Position numbers and translations under genes: made by a program. The notes beneath the pieces are model-generated. The model ran no database searches. It was not told the DNA's origin and saw only the letters and a list, made by a program, of their open reading frames with translations. Shown piece by piece: positions 9,322-18,641 of a DNA stretch of 64,000 bases. The stretch is from Planctomyces sp. SH-PL62 (GTDB taxonomy: Bacteria > Planctomycetota > Planctomycetia > Isosphaerales > Isosphaeraceae), in NCBI RefSeq assembly GCF_001610895.1, contig NZ_CP011273.1, forward strand, positions 4,464,001-4,528,000, written 5' to 3'. Within the stretch, counting starts at the first letter, position 1, and every line of letters begins with the position of its first letter.

Positions 9322-10104
9322 TTACGAAAGGCGATGAGCGCGTCGGCGTCGAGCGGCGACCAGGCCGCCGGCGGTCATGGCGAGCCCGGCCATCATCAGC
9401 GAGCCGGGCTCAGGGACGGTCGGGGTGACAGGCGCGTCGCCCACCACGAATCGGAAGACCCCCGAAGCGGTCGCGGATCCGCCGCCGACGAGAACGCCCG
9501 CGGCCGAGAACGTCAGGTCGTAGATCCCTGCCGCCGTGAACCCGAGATTGAAGTGGTCGTGTCCGCCGGCGTAGAGGTCGACGAAGTCGGAAGCAGACAG
9601 GCCGTCCGCCGTATTGATCGACGGATTCGCCTGCGAGCCGTTCGAGAAGAGGACGAACTGGCCGCCCGTGCTGCTGAAGAAATCCGTCAACGTGAACGTC
9701 AGGGCGTCCCCAACGAAGACCCCGGGGTCGATCTCCTCGGCCCCGAAGCCGAGGAACGGTCGTGTTCCGGCCCCGGCGCTGGTCTGGGCGAGCACGTAGA
9801 GCGCGTTCCCCGCGAAGGGTGCGGGGAGCGACGTGTGTCCGATCGTCAGAACGGACTCGGGGACGATGACCGAGAGATCGGACGGGGATGCCGAAGCGCC
9901 GCCGCCGACCGGCGAGCCATTCACAACCGCGGTGCTCGACAGCTCATAGAAAAGGTGCAATCCCTCCGTCACCCCATAGCCGACGGCGAGGTCGGCGTGG
10001 CCCGCTCTGTAAAGGTTCGTGAAGTCCGCGGCCTGAGCGGAAGCAGCCGCGACGGCGACCAGAAATACGGTCGCGGAGGTCGTTTTGAAGAAGGCGAGTT
10101 TCAT
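9322..10104 (-). CDS. PEP-CTERM sorting-signal protein
   Basis: The 260-residue protein starts with a signal peptide (MKLAFFKTTSATVFLVAVAA) cleaved near QAADF. It ends with VPEPGSLMMAGLAMTAGGLV followed by ARRRRAHRLS: the PEP box, membrane segment and basic tail recognised by exosortase. The body is rich in Gly, Ala and Ser and looks beta-structured. GAGGA lies eight bases before the ATG. Such proteins are exported, trimmed at the PEP motif and attached to the envelope or matrix. The mature part has no recognised function. No exosortase gene is present in this window. Confidence 0.88.
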   Translation of the reverse strand: MKLAFFKTTSATVFLVAVAAASAQAADFTNLYRAGHADLAVGYGVTEGLHLFYELSSTAVVNGSPVGGGASASPSDLSVIVPESVLTIGHTSLPAPFAGNALYVLAQTSAGAGTRPFLGFGAEEIDPGVFVGDALTFTLTDFFSSTGGQFVLFSNGSQANPSINTADGLSASDFVDLYAGGHDHFNLGFTAAGIYDLTFSAAGVLVGGGSATASGVFRFVVGDAPVTPTVPEPGSLMMAGLAMTAGGLVAARRRRAHRLS

Positions 10105-10200
10105 TTTCCTGTTCCTCTTTCAATGGGGGATGAATCTAAAGCGGCCTGAGCGCCGATCGTCGGGACGTCGGCCTCGGAAGCCTTCAAGTGCACGCGCAGC

Positions 10201-10665
10201 TCACATCGCCACGCGTTCCACACTGGCGAACCATTCTGCCTCCAGGACCACTTCGCGGATCTGGATCTCCGCGCCGTCGGGCAGGCGCCAGTGCGTGAAC
10301 CGGCAGTGGGATTCGGAAGGGCTCCTCGCCGTCAGCGAGGGGAGCCGCGCCGCGAGGAGGTTCGTCAGCGCCGAGGTCGGCCTCCGGTGAGACTCCAGGC
10401 CTCGAAGCGAGGCCGGAAACCGTAGACGCTCCCGGCCAGGGCCCCGCAGGATCCAGAGCCGGTACTCCCCATCCTGTCGTTCCTCGTCCAGGCAGAGGAC
10501 CACGTCGTCGGGGAGGAGCGCCGCAAGTTGTTCGGGGACTCGGGAACGGACGTCTCGCCCCACGAGTTCGAGGCTCGCCGCCGTCCGTGGGGAGCAGCCG
10601 GAGAGCATCAGGGCGAAGGCCACCAGGCCCATCCCGGCGGCCGTCATCCATCGTTCAGTAGGCAT
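10201..10665 (-). CDS. Small lipoprotein, last gene of the ECF sigma / DUF1559 operon
   Basis: From the ATG at 10665 the product has 154 residues. An N-terminal hydrophobic run ends in the lipobox LSGC (Cys 24), so it should be a membrane-anchored lipoprotein. The rest is mixed charged sequence and I do not recognise the domain. The start lies inside the end of the DUF1559 gene (11-base overlap), implying translational coupling. Planctomycete DUF1559 genes are often followed by a short lipoprotein gene like this. Confidence 0.7.
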   Translation of the reverse strand: MPTERWMTAAGMGLVAFALMLSGCSPRTAASLELVGRDVRSRVPEQLAALLPDDVVLCLDEERQDGEYRLWILRGPGRERLRFPASLRGLESHRRPTSALTNLLAARLPSLTARSPSESHCRFTHWRLPDGAEIQIREVVLEAEWFASVERVAM

Positions 10666-11767
10666 CGCCGCCGACCACCTCCCCACCATCGCGACTGCCG
10701 AGGGCCCACCAGACCGGTAGGGCGATCGAATTCCTGAGGAATCGCACTCCGCCGTCGCCGAACAGGACGTTCAGGCCGCCGTGATGAAGGCTGCCGGGCG
10801 TGATCAGGATGTTGCCGTCCCCCTCGCCGCCGTAGATGTGGCAGCTCCGGGAATTGACGGGCATGACCTGCATGTAAGTCCCCCCGGCGTGGCCCCATCC
10901 TGAGATCCAGGCCCGTCCGGGGAAGACCGTCCAGGCCGGGTCCGGGAAGCTGACCGTCTCGCAGTACCGCCGCCAGGCGTGAAGGGTCCGAGACGAGCCG
11001 GAGCCCCCTGCGCAGTACGAGCGGGTCGACTCCGGCTCGCCGTACATCGCCTCGACGTCGTTTGGATCCGTGGCGCGAGGGAGGCGCCGCTCGGCCACGG
11101 CGGCGGTGTGGCTCAGGCCGTCGGAGACCGACGCCGCCGCGATCGGGCCGACGTGCCAGCTCGCGAGGCCGACCGGGTCTACCAGCCCAATGAAGCCGTT
11201 GTGCCGCCCCATCCGCCGGCCGGTCGCAGGCCCTGAGGTGTCGGGAGTCCAGCCGGCGTTCCCCGAGTAGCTCTGGGACGCCGGGCGAGAGGCCCCCATC
11301 GTGGCCGCGATTCGATGCGACTCGGACGGGCAAAGATACGCGGCGAGCGACGTTCGGGCGACCGTCCCGTTCGGGTGGGACGCGCCGATCGTCGCCCCGT
11401 ACATCACGACGTCGGGGCTCGCGCAATCGTCGGCGTTGCCGATCCAGAAGTTGGTCGCGTTGAAGATCGCCTGCTGGCCGAGGTGCGGCAGGATTGACGC
11501 GTGCCAGCTGAAGAGGCCGTTCCGGCAGCGGCCGTCCGGGGCCGCCTCGGCCGAGGTCGTGCTCATCGGGAACACACTGTTGACGTCGTGATAGTTGTGG
11601 ATCGCCAGACCGATCTGCTTCAGATTGTTGGCGCACTGAGCCCGCCTCGCGAACTCACGGGCGGCCTGAACGGCCGGGAGCAAGAGGGCGATCAGGACGG
11701 CGATCACCGCGATCACCACCAGTAACTCGATCAGCGTGAACGCTCGCGGCATGGGACGCCGATTCAT
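10655..11767 (-). CDS. DUF1559 family protein with prepilin-type N-terminus
   Basis: From the preferred ATG at 11767 the product begins [20 protein letters not shown], a class III/type IV prepilin cleavage and methylation signal with a following membrane helix. The family's [18 protein letters not shown] block comes next. The C-terminus carries the family signature around [17 protein letters not shown]. Hundreds of DUF1559 paralogues occur in planctomycetes; a pseudopilin-like envelope role is generally assumed but not proven. An in-frame start at 11806 would overlap the sigma gene. It sits directly behind an ECF sigma factor gene, which probably controls it. Confidence 0.9.
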   Translation of the reverse strand: MNRRPMPRAFTLIELLVVIAVIAVLIALLLPAVQAAREFARRAQCANNLKQIGLAIHNYHDVNSVFPMSTTSAEAAPDGRCRNGLFSWHASILPHLGQQAIFNATNFWIGNADDCASPDVVMYGATIGASHPNGTVARTSLAAYLCPSESHRIAATMGASRPASQSYSGNAGWTPDTSGPATGRRMGRHNGFIGLVDPVGLASWHVGPIAAASVSDGLSHTAAVAERRLPRATDPNDVEAMYGEPESTRSYCAGGSGSSRTLHAWRRYCETVSFPDPAWTVFPGRAWISGWGHAGGTYMQVMPVNSRSCHIYGGEGDGNILITPGSLHHGGLNVLFGDGGVRFLRNSIALPVWWALGSRDGGEVVGGDAY

Positions 11768-11802
11768 CGAGGAGTCCTCATTTTCAAAGGGTGAAGGTGC
11801 GT

Positions 11803-12348
11803 TCAAATTCGTTCCTGGAGTTCCGCACCGAGGTGGGACTTCAAGGCCTCTCGGGCCCGGAAGAGCCGCGACCGGACGGTGCCGATCGGGACGCCGAGGC
11901 GGAGGCCTATCGACTCATAATCCAGGCCGTCGATCACATGCAGGCTCAGCACGTCTCGGTGATTCGCGTTGAGCTTCTCGATCGCCCGCCTGACCTCGGA
12001 GCGCAGTTCGGCGACGACGACGGCCTGGGACGGATCCGCATCGTCGATCGACTCGCGGCGGATCGCGCAGGCCGCGTCCTCATGCTTGTGGCGGCGTCGG
12101 ATCATTCGTCTCAGGTGGAGGCTGCGGAACAGGACGGCGCGGATCAGCCAGGCCCTGGGATTCGCCGGGGCTTCGGGGCGAGACCACAAGCCCAGAAGCG
12201 CCTCCTGGACCGCCTCCCACGCCAGGTGGTCGCATCCCAGTCGCCGACGCGCCACGCGAACCAGTTCCCCGAGGTAGGGCCGCACGAGGATGGCGAAATC
12301 GTCCTCACCGTGGCGTCGCCCCGTCGAGCGTCGATCTCGTGCGGCCAC
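11803..12348 (-). CDS. ECF-type RNA polymerase sigma factor
   Basis: Region 2 is visible as [20 protein letters not shown] through [15 protein letters not shown] with [15 protein letters not shown]. Region 4 is [20 protein letters not shown] followed by [20 protein letters not shown], the helix-turn-helix that binds the -35 element. I choose GTG at 12348, preceded by GGGGGAG, giving 181 residues, a normal ECF size. The frame stays open to an ATG at 12486, but that extension is basic, low-complexity sequence. The DUF1559 and lipoprotein genes follow directly. No anti-sigma gene is adjacent. Confidence 0.88.
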   Translation of the reverse strand: MAARDRRSTGRRHGEDDFAILVRPYLGELVRVARRRLGCDHLAWEAVQEALLGLWSRPEAPANPRAWLIRAVLFRSLHLRRMIRRRHKHEDAACAIRRESIDDADPSQAVVVAELRSEVRRAIEKLNANHRDVLSLHVIDGLDYESIGLRLGVPIGTVRSRLFRAREALKSHLGAELQERI

Positions 12349-12666
12349 TGCGGCGACTCCCCCGGTACGACGCGTCGGCTCGCGACGGCGAGGGACCGAC
12401 GGCTGTCCCCCCCGCTCGACGGATGACGGCGAGACGTCGGCGTAACGCCGATCGAACGCAATGCACAGGCCCGATGACGCGGCCATTCAACCGATCCCCT
12501 TCCTCTGGAACCCTCGATCTCGAGACGCGCACGAGCAGTCGCTCCCTCGCCTGACGGCGGGGTTTCGACGATTCCGCCCAGGTCCTTCCACGACTCTCCC
12601 CGAACTGCGCCCGCGCACGGCTGGCGCGGCCGCGGTGAGCGGGGGCGTGAGGAAGTTCGGACGGCT

Positions 12667-13011
12667 TCAGGCCGATGCGCGAGGCGGGGCGCGAGGGATC
12701 GAGGAGACGAGGTGGGAAGCGGACGGGCGGATCACCTCGGCGCGAACGGCAGCGGGCCGGGCGAGGAGGTGGAAGGCGTCCGGGGCGGGCTCCACCGGAG
12801 CGGCGGCGATCGAGAAGAAGTGGCAGGCCGGGCAATCCTGGTCGGATCCCAGCGCCTCGTCAGCACACTCGTCGGCCGTCGAGTCGACGTCGCCGCCCGC
12901 CACGACCCGTTCGACGAGGTCGTCGAACGCGTGGTGTCCGGGCCCGCACAGCGAGGTCGCCGTGTACAGGCCCAGGAGGTAGAGCAGGATCAGTCGACGG
13001 CCGAGCTGCAA
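12667..13011 (-). CDS. Small secreted protein with CPxCH motif
   Basis: A TTG start at 13011 is preceded by GGGAAG and gives 114 residues. The N-terminus has a basic start and a hydrophobic helix (LILLYLLGLYTATSLCG). The middle contains GPGHHAFDDLVERVV, an acidic stretch, and DQDCPACHFF. His and Cys spaced like this suggest metal binding or a disulphide outside the cytoplasm, but I do not recognise the family. The C-terminal third is Ala/Pro/Arg-rich. It lies 140 bases downstream of the CRTAC1 gene on the same strand. Confidence 0.6.
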   Translation of the reverse strand: MQLGRRLILLYLLGLYTATSLCGPGHHAFDDLVERVVAGGDVDSTADECADEALGSDQDCPACHFFSIAAAPVEPAPDAFHLLARPAAVRAEVIRPSASHLVSSIPRAPPRASA

Positions 13012-13091
13012 GGTTCTTCCCGATTCCTGAATCGAAAGCGCGCGGGGGCCGGGCGTCGACGGGACGTCCGTTTTGCGTCGTCTATACAAGT

Positions 13092-13134
13092 AATGCCGGC
13101 GGTGGGCCTCTGGTTCCACCCCGGCATTTTTTTT
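13092..13134 (+). terminator. Terminator-like hairpin with eight T, oriented for the plus strand
   Basis: AATGCCGG and GGTGG (with one bulged C) pair with CCACC and CCGGCATT across a 10-base loop, followed by a run of eight T on the plus strand. No plus-strand gene precedes it. On the minus strand it lies just after the CRTAC1 stop codon with an A-run before and TTACTTG after, so it may act as a weaker bidirectional terminator there. Confidence 0.6.
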
Positions 13135-13153
13135 GTTCGACGCCTTCGTCCTG

Positions 13154-14926
13154 TCAGGGATGTCGGATCGTGACGGTCTGGTTCGACTCGACCTGCTCCA
13201 GCGACGAGCGCCCTCGCCCCGGCCAGTCGATCTCGACGCGATCCACGGTGGCGGCCTCGCCCACGCCGAGGTGCAACTCCAGGGCGTTCTGGGACTGGTG
13301 CGAGGAGCCGCTCCGAAGCTCGCGATGCTGGACCTTCCCCCCGGCCGTGATGGTCGCGCGGGCGCCAATGGCGGGGCTGCCGTGAGCGTTCAGGAGGCGG
13401 AGCTTCAACCAGTTTCCCGAGCGGGGCGTGTCGTTGCGAAGGAGCAACGGAGGGGAGTCCATGGCCGTGATCAGGAGGTCCAGATCTCCGTCGTCGTCGT
13501 AATCGCCCACCGCGAGCCCCCGCGCCGAAGCGGCGACCTGGAAGCCGGGACCGGCTTCGCGCGAGACGTCGGTGAGCTTGCCCAGGTCGTTGCGGATCAG
13601 AAAGGGGAGTTGGCGATACGACTCGTTCAACTCGGGGGCCTGATCGACCTGCGGGTAGATGTGACCGTTCACGATGACGACGTCCACGTCCGCGTCGTGG
13701 TCGTAATCGAAGTACGCGCAGCCCCATTTCAGGGCCTGATAGGTGATCGCCTTCAGTCCTGTCAGGGCGGCGACGTCCTGGAAGGCGAGATCGCCGTCGT
13801 TGTGATAGATCGTGGCGGCATCCTGGGCGAAGGTGGTGACGAGGATGTCCGGTCGGCCGTCGCCGTCGTAATCCGCAGCGTCGACCCCCATGTCGGCCTG
13901 CGCCGCGCCGTGGCCGTTCACCCCCGCGCCGCTCCAGGTGCCCACCTCGGTGAACGTGCCGTCGCCGTTGTTGCGATAGAGGAAATTCGGGTTGGAGTCG
14001 TTGGTCACGAAGACGTCCACGTCGCCGTCATCGTCGAGATCGGAGGTCAGGACCCCGAGCCCGTACGCCTCGGCGGTATCGGTCATCCCAACCTCGTCGG
14101 TGGCGTCGCTGAACGTGCCGTCGCCGTTGTTGCGGTAGAAGCGATCCCTCCCGCCGCGAAGGCCGAACGGGCCGGAGAGCACCTTGACCTTCTCCCGCCA
14201 GACGGTCGTCCGGCGGGCGGCGAGGACCTCGTCCATCGTCGTGTCGATATAGTTGGCGACGTACAGGTCAAGGTCGCCGTCGCCGTCTGCGTCGAAGAAC
14301 GAAGACCCCGCGCCCCAGCCCGGGTCGGCGACCCCCGCGCGTTCGGCGACCTGCTCGAACGTGCCGTCGCCGCGGTTCCGATAGAGCCGGTTGGGGCCGA
14401 AGTTGGTGACGTAGAGATCGACGTGGCCGTCATCGTCGTAGTCGGCCGCGGAGACGCCGCAACCCCAGCTCTCGTCGGCGACGTGGGCCTTGTCGGTAAC
14501 GTCCTCGAACTTGCCGTCGCCCCGATTCCGATAGAGAGCGTTGCGGCCCTTGAGGCGGACCCGCGAGGGTTCTTCATCGAGCGCCCAGGCGTTGACCAGA
14601 TAGACGTCGAGCCGGCCGTCGCCGTCGTAATCGACGAACCCGCAGCCGCTGCCCACGGATTCCAAAATGTGGTCCTTGTCGGGCCCGCCGCCGTAGAGGA
14701 CCGTCGTCAGCCCCGCGCTCGCGGCCACCTCGACGAAGCGGGGGACGGCCGGCCCGACGGGCGGCGGGGCCGGGATGTTCCGATTGACGGGCGGCGTCGG
14801 GTCGTCGGGGGCCTTCGCCGTCGGTTCGCCGCACGCGGAGAGCAGGATCGGGAGTGCGGCCGCCAGGAGCGTTCGGAGGGGGAGCATCATCGGGTCATCG
14901 TCCTGGCGGCCTTGAGGCCTGCTCAT
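13154..14926 (-). CDS. CRTAC1 family lipoprotein: FG-GAP/VCBS repeats plus ASPIC/UnbV domain
   Basis: The N-terminal hydrophobic run ends in a lipobox (LLSACGEP), so the protein is a lipoprotein outside the cytoplasmic membrane. From about residue 80 there are repeated DYDGDGR.D, DYDDDGH.D and DADGDGDLD motifs, the calcium-binding blades of an FG-GAP/VCBS beta-propeller. The C-terminal 90 residues form the ASPIC/UnbV domain (GNWLKLRL through QVESNQTVTIRHP). The start at 14926 overlaps the upstream stop as ATGA; starts at 14890 or 14887 lie closer to the signal peptide and are possible. Function is probably adhesion or ligand binding; no enzymatic motif is seen. Confidence 0.9.
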   Translation of the reverse strand: MSRPQGRQDDDPMMLPLRTLLAAALPILLSACGEPTAKAPDDPTPPVNRNIPAPPPVGPAVPRFVEVAASAGLTTVLYGGGPDKDHILESVGSGCGFVDYDGDGRLDVYLVNAWALDEEPSRVRLKGRNALYRNRGDGKFEDVTDKAHVADESWGCGVSAADYDDDGHVDLYVTNFGPNRLYRNRGDGTFEQVAERAGVADPGWGAGSSFFDADGDGDLDLYVANYIDTTMDEVLAARRTTVWREKVKVLSGPFGLRGGRDRFYRNNGDGTFSDATDEVGMTDTAEAYGLGVLTSDLDDDGDVDVFVTNDSNPNFLYRNNGDGTFTEVGTWSGAGVNGHGAAQADMGVDAADYDGDGRPDILVTTFAQDAATIYHNDGDLAFQDVAALTGLKAITYQALKWGCAYFDYDHDADVDVVIVNGHIYPQVDQAPELNESYRQLPFLIRNDLGKLTDVSREAGPGFQVAASARGLAVGDYDDDGDLDLLITAMDSPPLLLRNDTPRSGNWLKLRLLNAHGSPAIGARATITAGGKVQHRELRSGSSHQSQNALELHLGVGEAATVDRVEIDWPGRGRSSLEQVESNQTVTIRHP

Positions 14927-15462
14927 TCGGGGGCGATCGCGGCCTCGAACTGGCGGGCGAGTTCGACGCCCAGGGCGTCGACGTCGGCGGCCTTCGCATC
15001 GGCGCCGGCCCGCCCGATCCTGGAGGCCAGGTCCAGAAGGCCTTTCTTCTCCTTGTTCGTGACGAACATGTAATCGGCCTTGGTTTCCATGTCGGTGTTG
15101 TGAGTATGGCCCGCCTTGGCGAGTCGCTGACGAACCGCCTGGATCCGCTTGTCGCCCTCGTTTCCGATGTTCGTGATTTCGGTCGCAGCCGCTTCCAGGT
15201 GGCGGACGCGATTCGCGGCGTCGCCGGCCGCGGCCTTCAAGTGGCCCTGCGCCGCGCTGTGGTAGCCGATCAGGATGCTCTTGACCAGATCGTCCTCGGC
15301 GGCCTTGACTTCGATGATCGCCGTGGCGAGGTGCTCGTACGTGGAGGCCGCGACCTGCGCCGCGGAATCATGGTGGCCAGGGGCACCGCCCTGCTGCGAT
15401 CGGGCCGCCTGATAACCGAGCAGAATCACGCAGAGGATCGCGGCGGTGGTCAGTGATCGCAT
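14923..15462 (-). CDS. Secreted helical protein coupled to the CRTAC1 gene
   Basis: The 179-residue product has a signal peptide ending near YQAARSQQ, then an almost wholly alpha-helical, Ala/Glu/Lys-rich mature part with one HTHNTDMETKAD segment. AGGAGA lies properly upstream of the ATG. I do not recognise a domain. The stop codon overlaps the CRTAC1 start (ATGA), so the two are translated together and may form one envelope complex; that is inference. Confidence 0.72.
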   Translation of the reverse strand: MRSLTTAAILCVILLGYQAARSQQGGAPGHHDSAAQVAASTYEHLATAIIEVKAAEDDLVKSILIGYHSAAQGHLKAAAGDAANRVRHLEAAATEITNIGNEGDKRIQAVRQRLAKAGHTHNTDMETKADYMFVTNKEKKGLLDLASRIGRAGADAKAADVDALGVELARQFEAAIAPE

Positions 15463-15761
15463 GAATCATCTCCTTGTCGAGGTGGAGCGCGGGCTGGGGC
15501 GATGTTCTCACGTCTTGATGGGGTCGTGACGCCGAAGGACGTCCGCGCCGCCGGCCTGCCTCCCGAATCGGCGCAGGGCCACGGCGAAAGGAGCCGATTT
15601 TCGAGCCGGCTCGGACGAGCCTGATTCCCTTGTAAGCGACCGTGCGCTCCATGTCCATGAGTCGGAGGGCGAGCGGCCGATCATGGCCGGATCCGGCGGT
15701 CGAGGCGGATCGCGAACGGTCGACCCGTCACGATCGACCGGCCCGATCTCAGGTCGCCTCG

Positions 15762-18446
15762 TCAATGTCCGGGGCCGAAGAAGACGGCGTTGAGGAAGAA
15801 GCGCTGGGTCGTCGGGGCCATGGCGCGGTAGTTGGGATCGTCCGCGAAGGCGACGACGTGGCCTTTCCCCAGGGCCTGATAGGCGACGAGCGGCTTGCCG
15901 GCCATCAGCTCCAGAGTCTGAGGCCAGCAGAAGCCGCTGACCAGCGTATCACGGTCGGCGAGGTTCACCAGGTTGCGGCCGGCGACGGGTTTCAAGGGGG
16001 TCAGGACGAGATCGGTGTTGACGAGCGGGAAGACCTCGGACGGCGAACCGAACGTCACGAAATGGTCGTCATAGACCTCGGCTCGCAGGAAGGCGCCCGG
16101 AACGGGATCGGGGGATTCCTCGTCGGGATTGGTCCGGGGCTCGTCTGAGACTCCCGGCTTGTCGCCGTCCGGCTTCGCGCTGGAGTCGGGTTCGGCGGCC
16201 GCCTTGATCGGCTTCTTCACGACCTTCGAGGCCAGCAGGCCGACCGACTTTTCCGTCCCCCAGGCGGCCGCGCCCTTCACCAGAATCAAGGTGCCGCCGG
16301 ATCGCACCCAGTTCTTGAGCCTCTCGGCGAAGACGTCGGGGAGCGGGCCGGGGTATCGGCCGTCGGGGAGGACGAGGACGTTGTATTTCGTGAGGTCGAG
16401 GTCCGCGATCGCCCCCCCCGGAACACGGGTGGCCGGGTAGCGCCAGACCTGATCGAACAGGTACCACGAGTGGCCGACGAAGGGTGAGGCCGGGCGGTCG
16501 ACGAGCATCGCGACCTTCGGCGGCTTGACCCATGTGATCTGGAACCCGCCCAGTCCGGTCCCGCCGTCGACGAGGCCCGTGTCGGTCGCGACCACGGAGA
16601 GGCCGAGTCGCGAGGCCAGCTCGCGGATTCGATCATGGAGGCTCTCGGGGTTCTCGGTCGTCCTGACCAAGAGCGTCCCCTTGGCGAAGCCGACGCCTCC
16701 CAGGCGGATCGCTTCATCGAGGACCTGAACCCGAAACCCGGCGCGGATCAACTCGGCGAGGGCGAGCATGGCGGCGTCGTCCTCGGCGTGGATCAGATAG
16801 CCGACCCGGGCTTTGTCCGGTCCGGCGACGCCGCCGTTCGGCTGAGCCTTCTCGATCGGCTCGCTGGAAAGCTCGGAGGGGCCCTCAACGGCCAGCGAGA
16901 CGACGCCGTGGGTCAATGGCAGCGACCAGGCGGTCAGGTCGTAGATCTCGTCGTCGAGACGCCGGCGCTTCCGGTCGAGTTGTCGCTTGCGGAAGGCTTC
17001 CCCCATGTCGAAACGAGGGTCGAGCAGCGACCGAGCGAGACGCCCCGCCGGCTGGGCGATCGTCACATGATAGCTACCCGCCGGCGCCGTCCACTCCTTG
17101 ACTGAGCCCTCGGCGTTCTTCCGGGCCTGGACGGTCACCGCGGCGGTGAGCTTGCGCACCTCCACGCCGTTCCTGAGCAGCAGGTCGGCGAGCCCGGCGG
17201 CGCGGGTGGGCGTCGAGCCGGGAAGGAGGAGGTAATCGCGCACCGGCCCCTCACGCCCCAGAGCGACGGCGGAGGCCCGATAATCGTAGAAATCGCCGAC
17301 GATCTCACGGGCTCCGGCGGCGGCCGTCTCGACGGTTGCGATCCCGCTGACGTAATGGCGGCGGACGCCGTCGTGGTAGTAGAGCTTCTTCTCATCCTCG
17401 CGGTCGACGACCAGCCCGCGCGTCCCGGCCTGTTCCCAGAGGATCCCGATCGCTCCGTGGAGCGTGGGCCAGGTGGTTCCGTAACCGGGATAGAAGCCGT
17501 CGTATTGCTCGCGGCTCGTATAGAGGAATCCGAGCGCGTCGAACCGTCCCGCCTGCCGTTTGCCGAACCGCTCGAACCACGCGCGCTGGCGGGGCGTGAT
17601 GAGGTCGAGGACCGGATCGGCCGGGGGGTCGAAATAATACTCGTTTTCGGACCCCATCTCATGGGCGTCGATGAGGACGTGGGGCTGCCAGCGGAGGTAC
17701 GCGGCGACCTTGTCGCGGCTCTCCGACTGCGTCTGGAGGAACCAATCCCGATTCATGTCGAACAGGTAATGGTTGTGGCGGCCGGTCGCCCAGCGCTGGA
17801 CACGCTCGGCGGCGAGCGGTTCGGCGTCGGGCTCCACCCCCCTCCCCTCGCGATGGAAGTTCACGAACCGGTCGCGGCCGTCCGGATTTTGCATGGGGTC
17901 GATGATCACGATCACCCGATCGAGCAGCCGGCGCGTCTCCTCGCGGCGATCGGCCAGCAGGTGATACGCCGTCAGGATAGCGGCGTCTCCCGAGGAGATC
18001 TCGTCGCCGTGGACGCCGTAGGCCATCCAGAGGATGGCCGGCAGCGACTCGATCAGCGGACGCGCCTCGTCGCGCGAGATCTTCCGGGGGTCGGCCAGCC
18101 GCAGGTTCGTCTCGCGGATCTCGTCGAGCCGGGCGAGGTTCGCCGGCGACGTGATCACGAGGTAGGCGAGCCCCCGCTTCTCGATGGTCCGGCCGTAAGG
18201 GACCAGGCGGGATCGATCGGGAGCGGCTGCGGCCAGGGCGGACAGATAGCGTTCGATCTCCGACGCGCTGGAGACGTCCGCGCCCCAGGAATGCCCCACG
18301 ACCTGCGAGAGGGTCGGGATCGCGGGATCGGCGTCGACCTCGGGCATGGGAAGGAGCCAGCCTGCTTCGCCCGGCACCGACTGCGCGCCGGCCGGCGATG
18401 GAAGCCACGCAAGCACGAGCAAAAGCGCGAAGACCCGCTGCGACAT
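15762..18446 (-). CDS. Secreted M14 family zinc carboxypeptidase with C-terminal GATase-like domain
   Basis: The product has 894 residues and a signal peptide ending near PAGAQS. The zinc ligands of M14 peptidases are visible as HGDE (His 146, Glu 149) and DAHEMG (His 262); Glu 338 in ILWEQAG is a likely catalytic acid. NPDGRDRF and FDMNRDW are also typical. From about residue 640 the chain resembles a class I glutamine-amidotransferase-like fold (KVAMLVDRP, YNVLVLPDGRYPG), without an obvious Cys nucleophile. GGGAG lies ten bases before the ATG. It probably trims peptides or muropeptides in the periplasm. A Lys/Pro/Asp-rich insert lies near residues 750-790. Confidence 0.88.
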   Translation of the reverse strand: MSQRVFALLLVLAWLPSPAGAQSVPGEAGWLLPMPEVDADPAIPTLSQVVGHSWGADVSSASEIERYLSALAAAAPDRSRLVPYGRTIEKRGLAYLVITSPANLARLDEIRETNLRLADPRKISRDEARPLIESLPAILWMAYGVHGDEISSGDAAILTAYHLLADRREETRRLLDRVIVIIDPMQNPDGRDRFVNFHREGRGVEPDAEPLAAERVQRWATGRHNHYLFDMNRDWFLQTQSESRDKVAAYLRWQPHVLIDAHEMGSENEYYFDPPADPVLDLITPRQRAWFERFGKRQAGRFDALGFLYTSREQYDGFYPGYGTTWPTLHGAIGILWEQAGTRGLVVDREDEKKLYYHDGVRRHYVSGIATVETAAAGAREIVGDFYDYRASAVALGREGPVRDYLLLPGSTPTRAAGLADLLLRNGVEVRKLTAAVTVQARKNAEGSVKEWTAPAGSYHVTIAQPAGRLARSLLDPRFDMGEAFRKRQLDRKRRRLDDEIYDLTAWSLPLTHGVVSLAVEGPSELSSEPIEKAQPNGGVAGPDKARVGYLIHAEDDAAMLALAELIRAGFRVQVLDEAIRLGGVGFAKGTLLVRTTENPESLHDRIRELASRLGLSVVATDTGLVDGGTGLGGFQITWVKPPKVAMLVDRPASPFVGHSWYLFDQVWRYPATRVPGGAIADLDLTKYNVLVLPDGRYPGPLPDVFAERLKNWVRSGGTLILVKGAAAWGTEKSVGLLASKVVKKPIKAAAEPDSSAKPDGDKPGVSDEPRTNPDEESPDPVPGAFLRAEVYDDHFVTFGSPSEVFPLVNTDLVLTPLKPVAGRNLVNLADRDTLVSGFCWPQTLELMAGKPLVAYQALGKGHVVAFADDPNYRAMAPTTQRFFLNAVFFGPGH

Positions 18447-18575
18447 CGTCTGAAATCTCCCTCGGTCGGCTACTCATCGTGAACCACGAAGAGGACCAAT
18501 CGAGGCTAGCTCAGCCGCCGTCTCGGAGCAAGCTGCGCGACCTAGGGGCTCCTGCGAAGGAATAACGGACTAGAG

Positions 18576-18610
18576 AAAAAACGAGGGCCGGGCGGTCCCG
18601 GCCCTCGTTT
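18576..18610 (-). terminator. Strong intrinsic terminator of the LEA-like gene
   Basis: A 14-bp perfect stem (AAACGAGGGCCGGG and complement) with the tetraloop CGGT. Read on the minus strand it is followed by TTTTTTCTCT. It lies about 30 bases after the stop codon of the small LEA-like gene. Confidence 0.9.
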
Positions 18611-18641
18611 ACAGAGCATCGGCAAGGCGGCGTGGGCGGCG

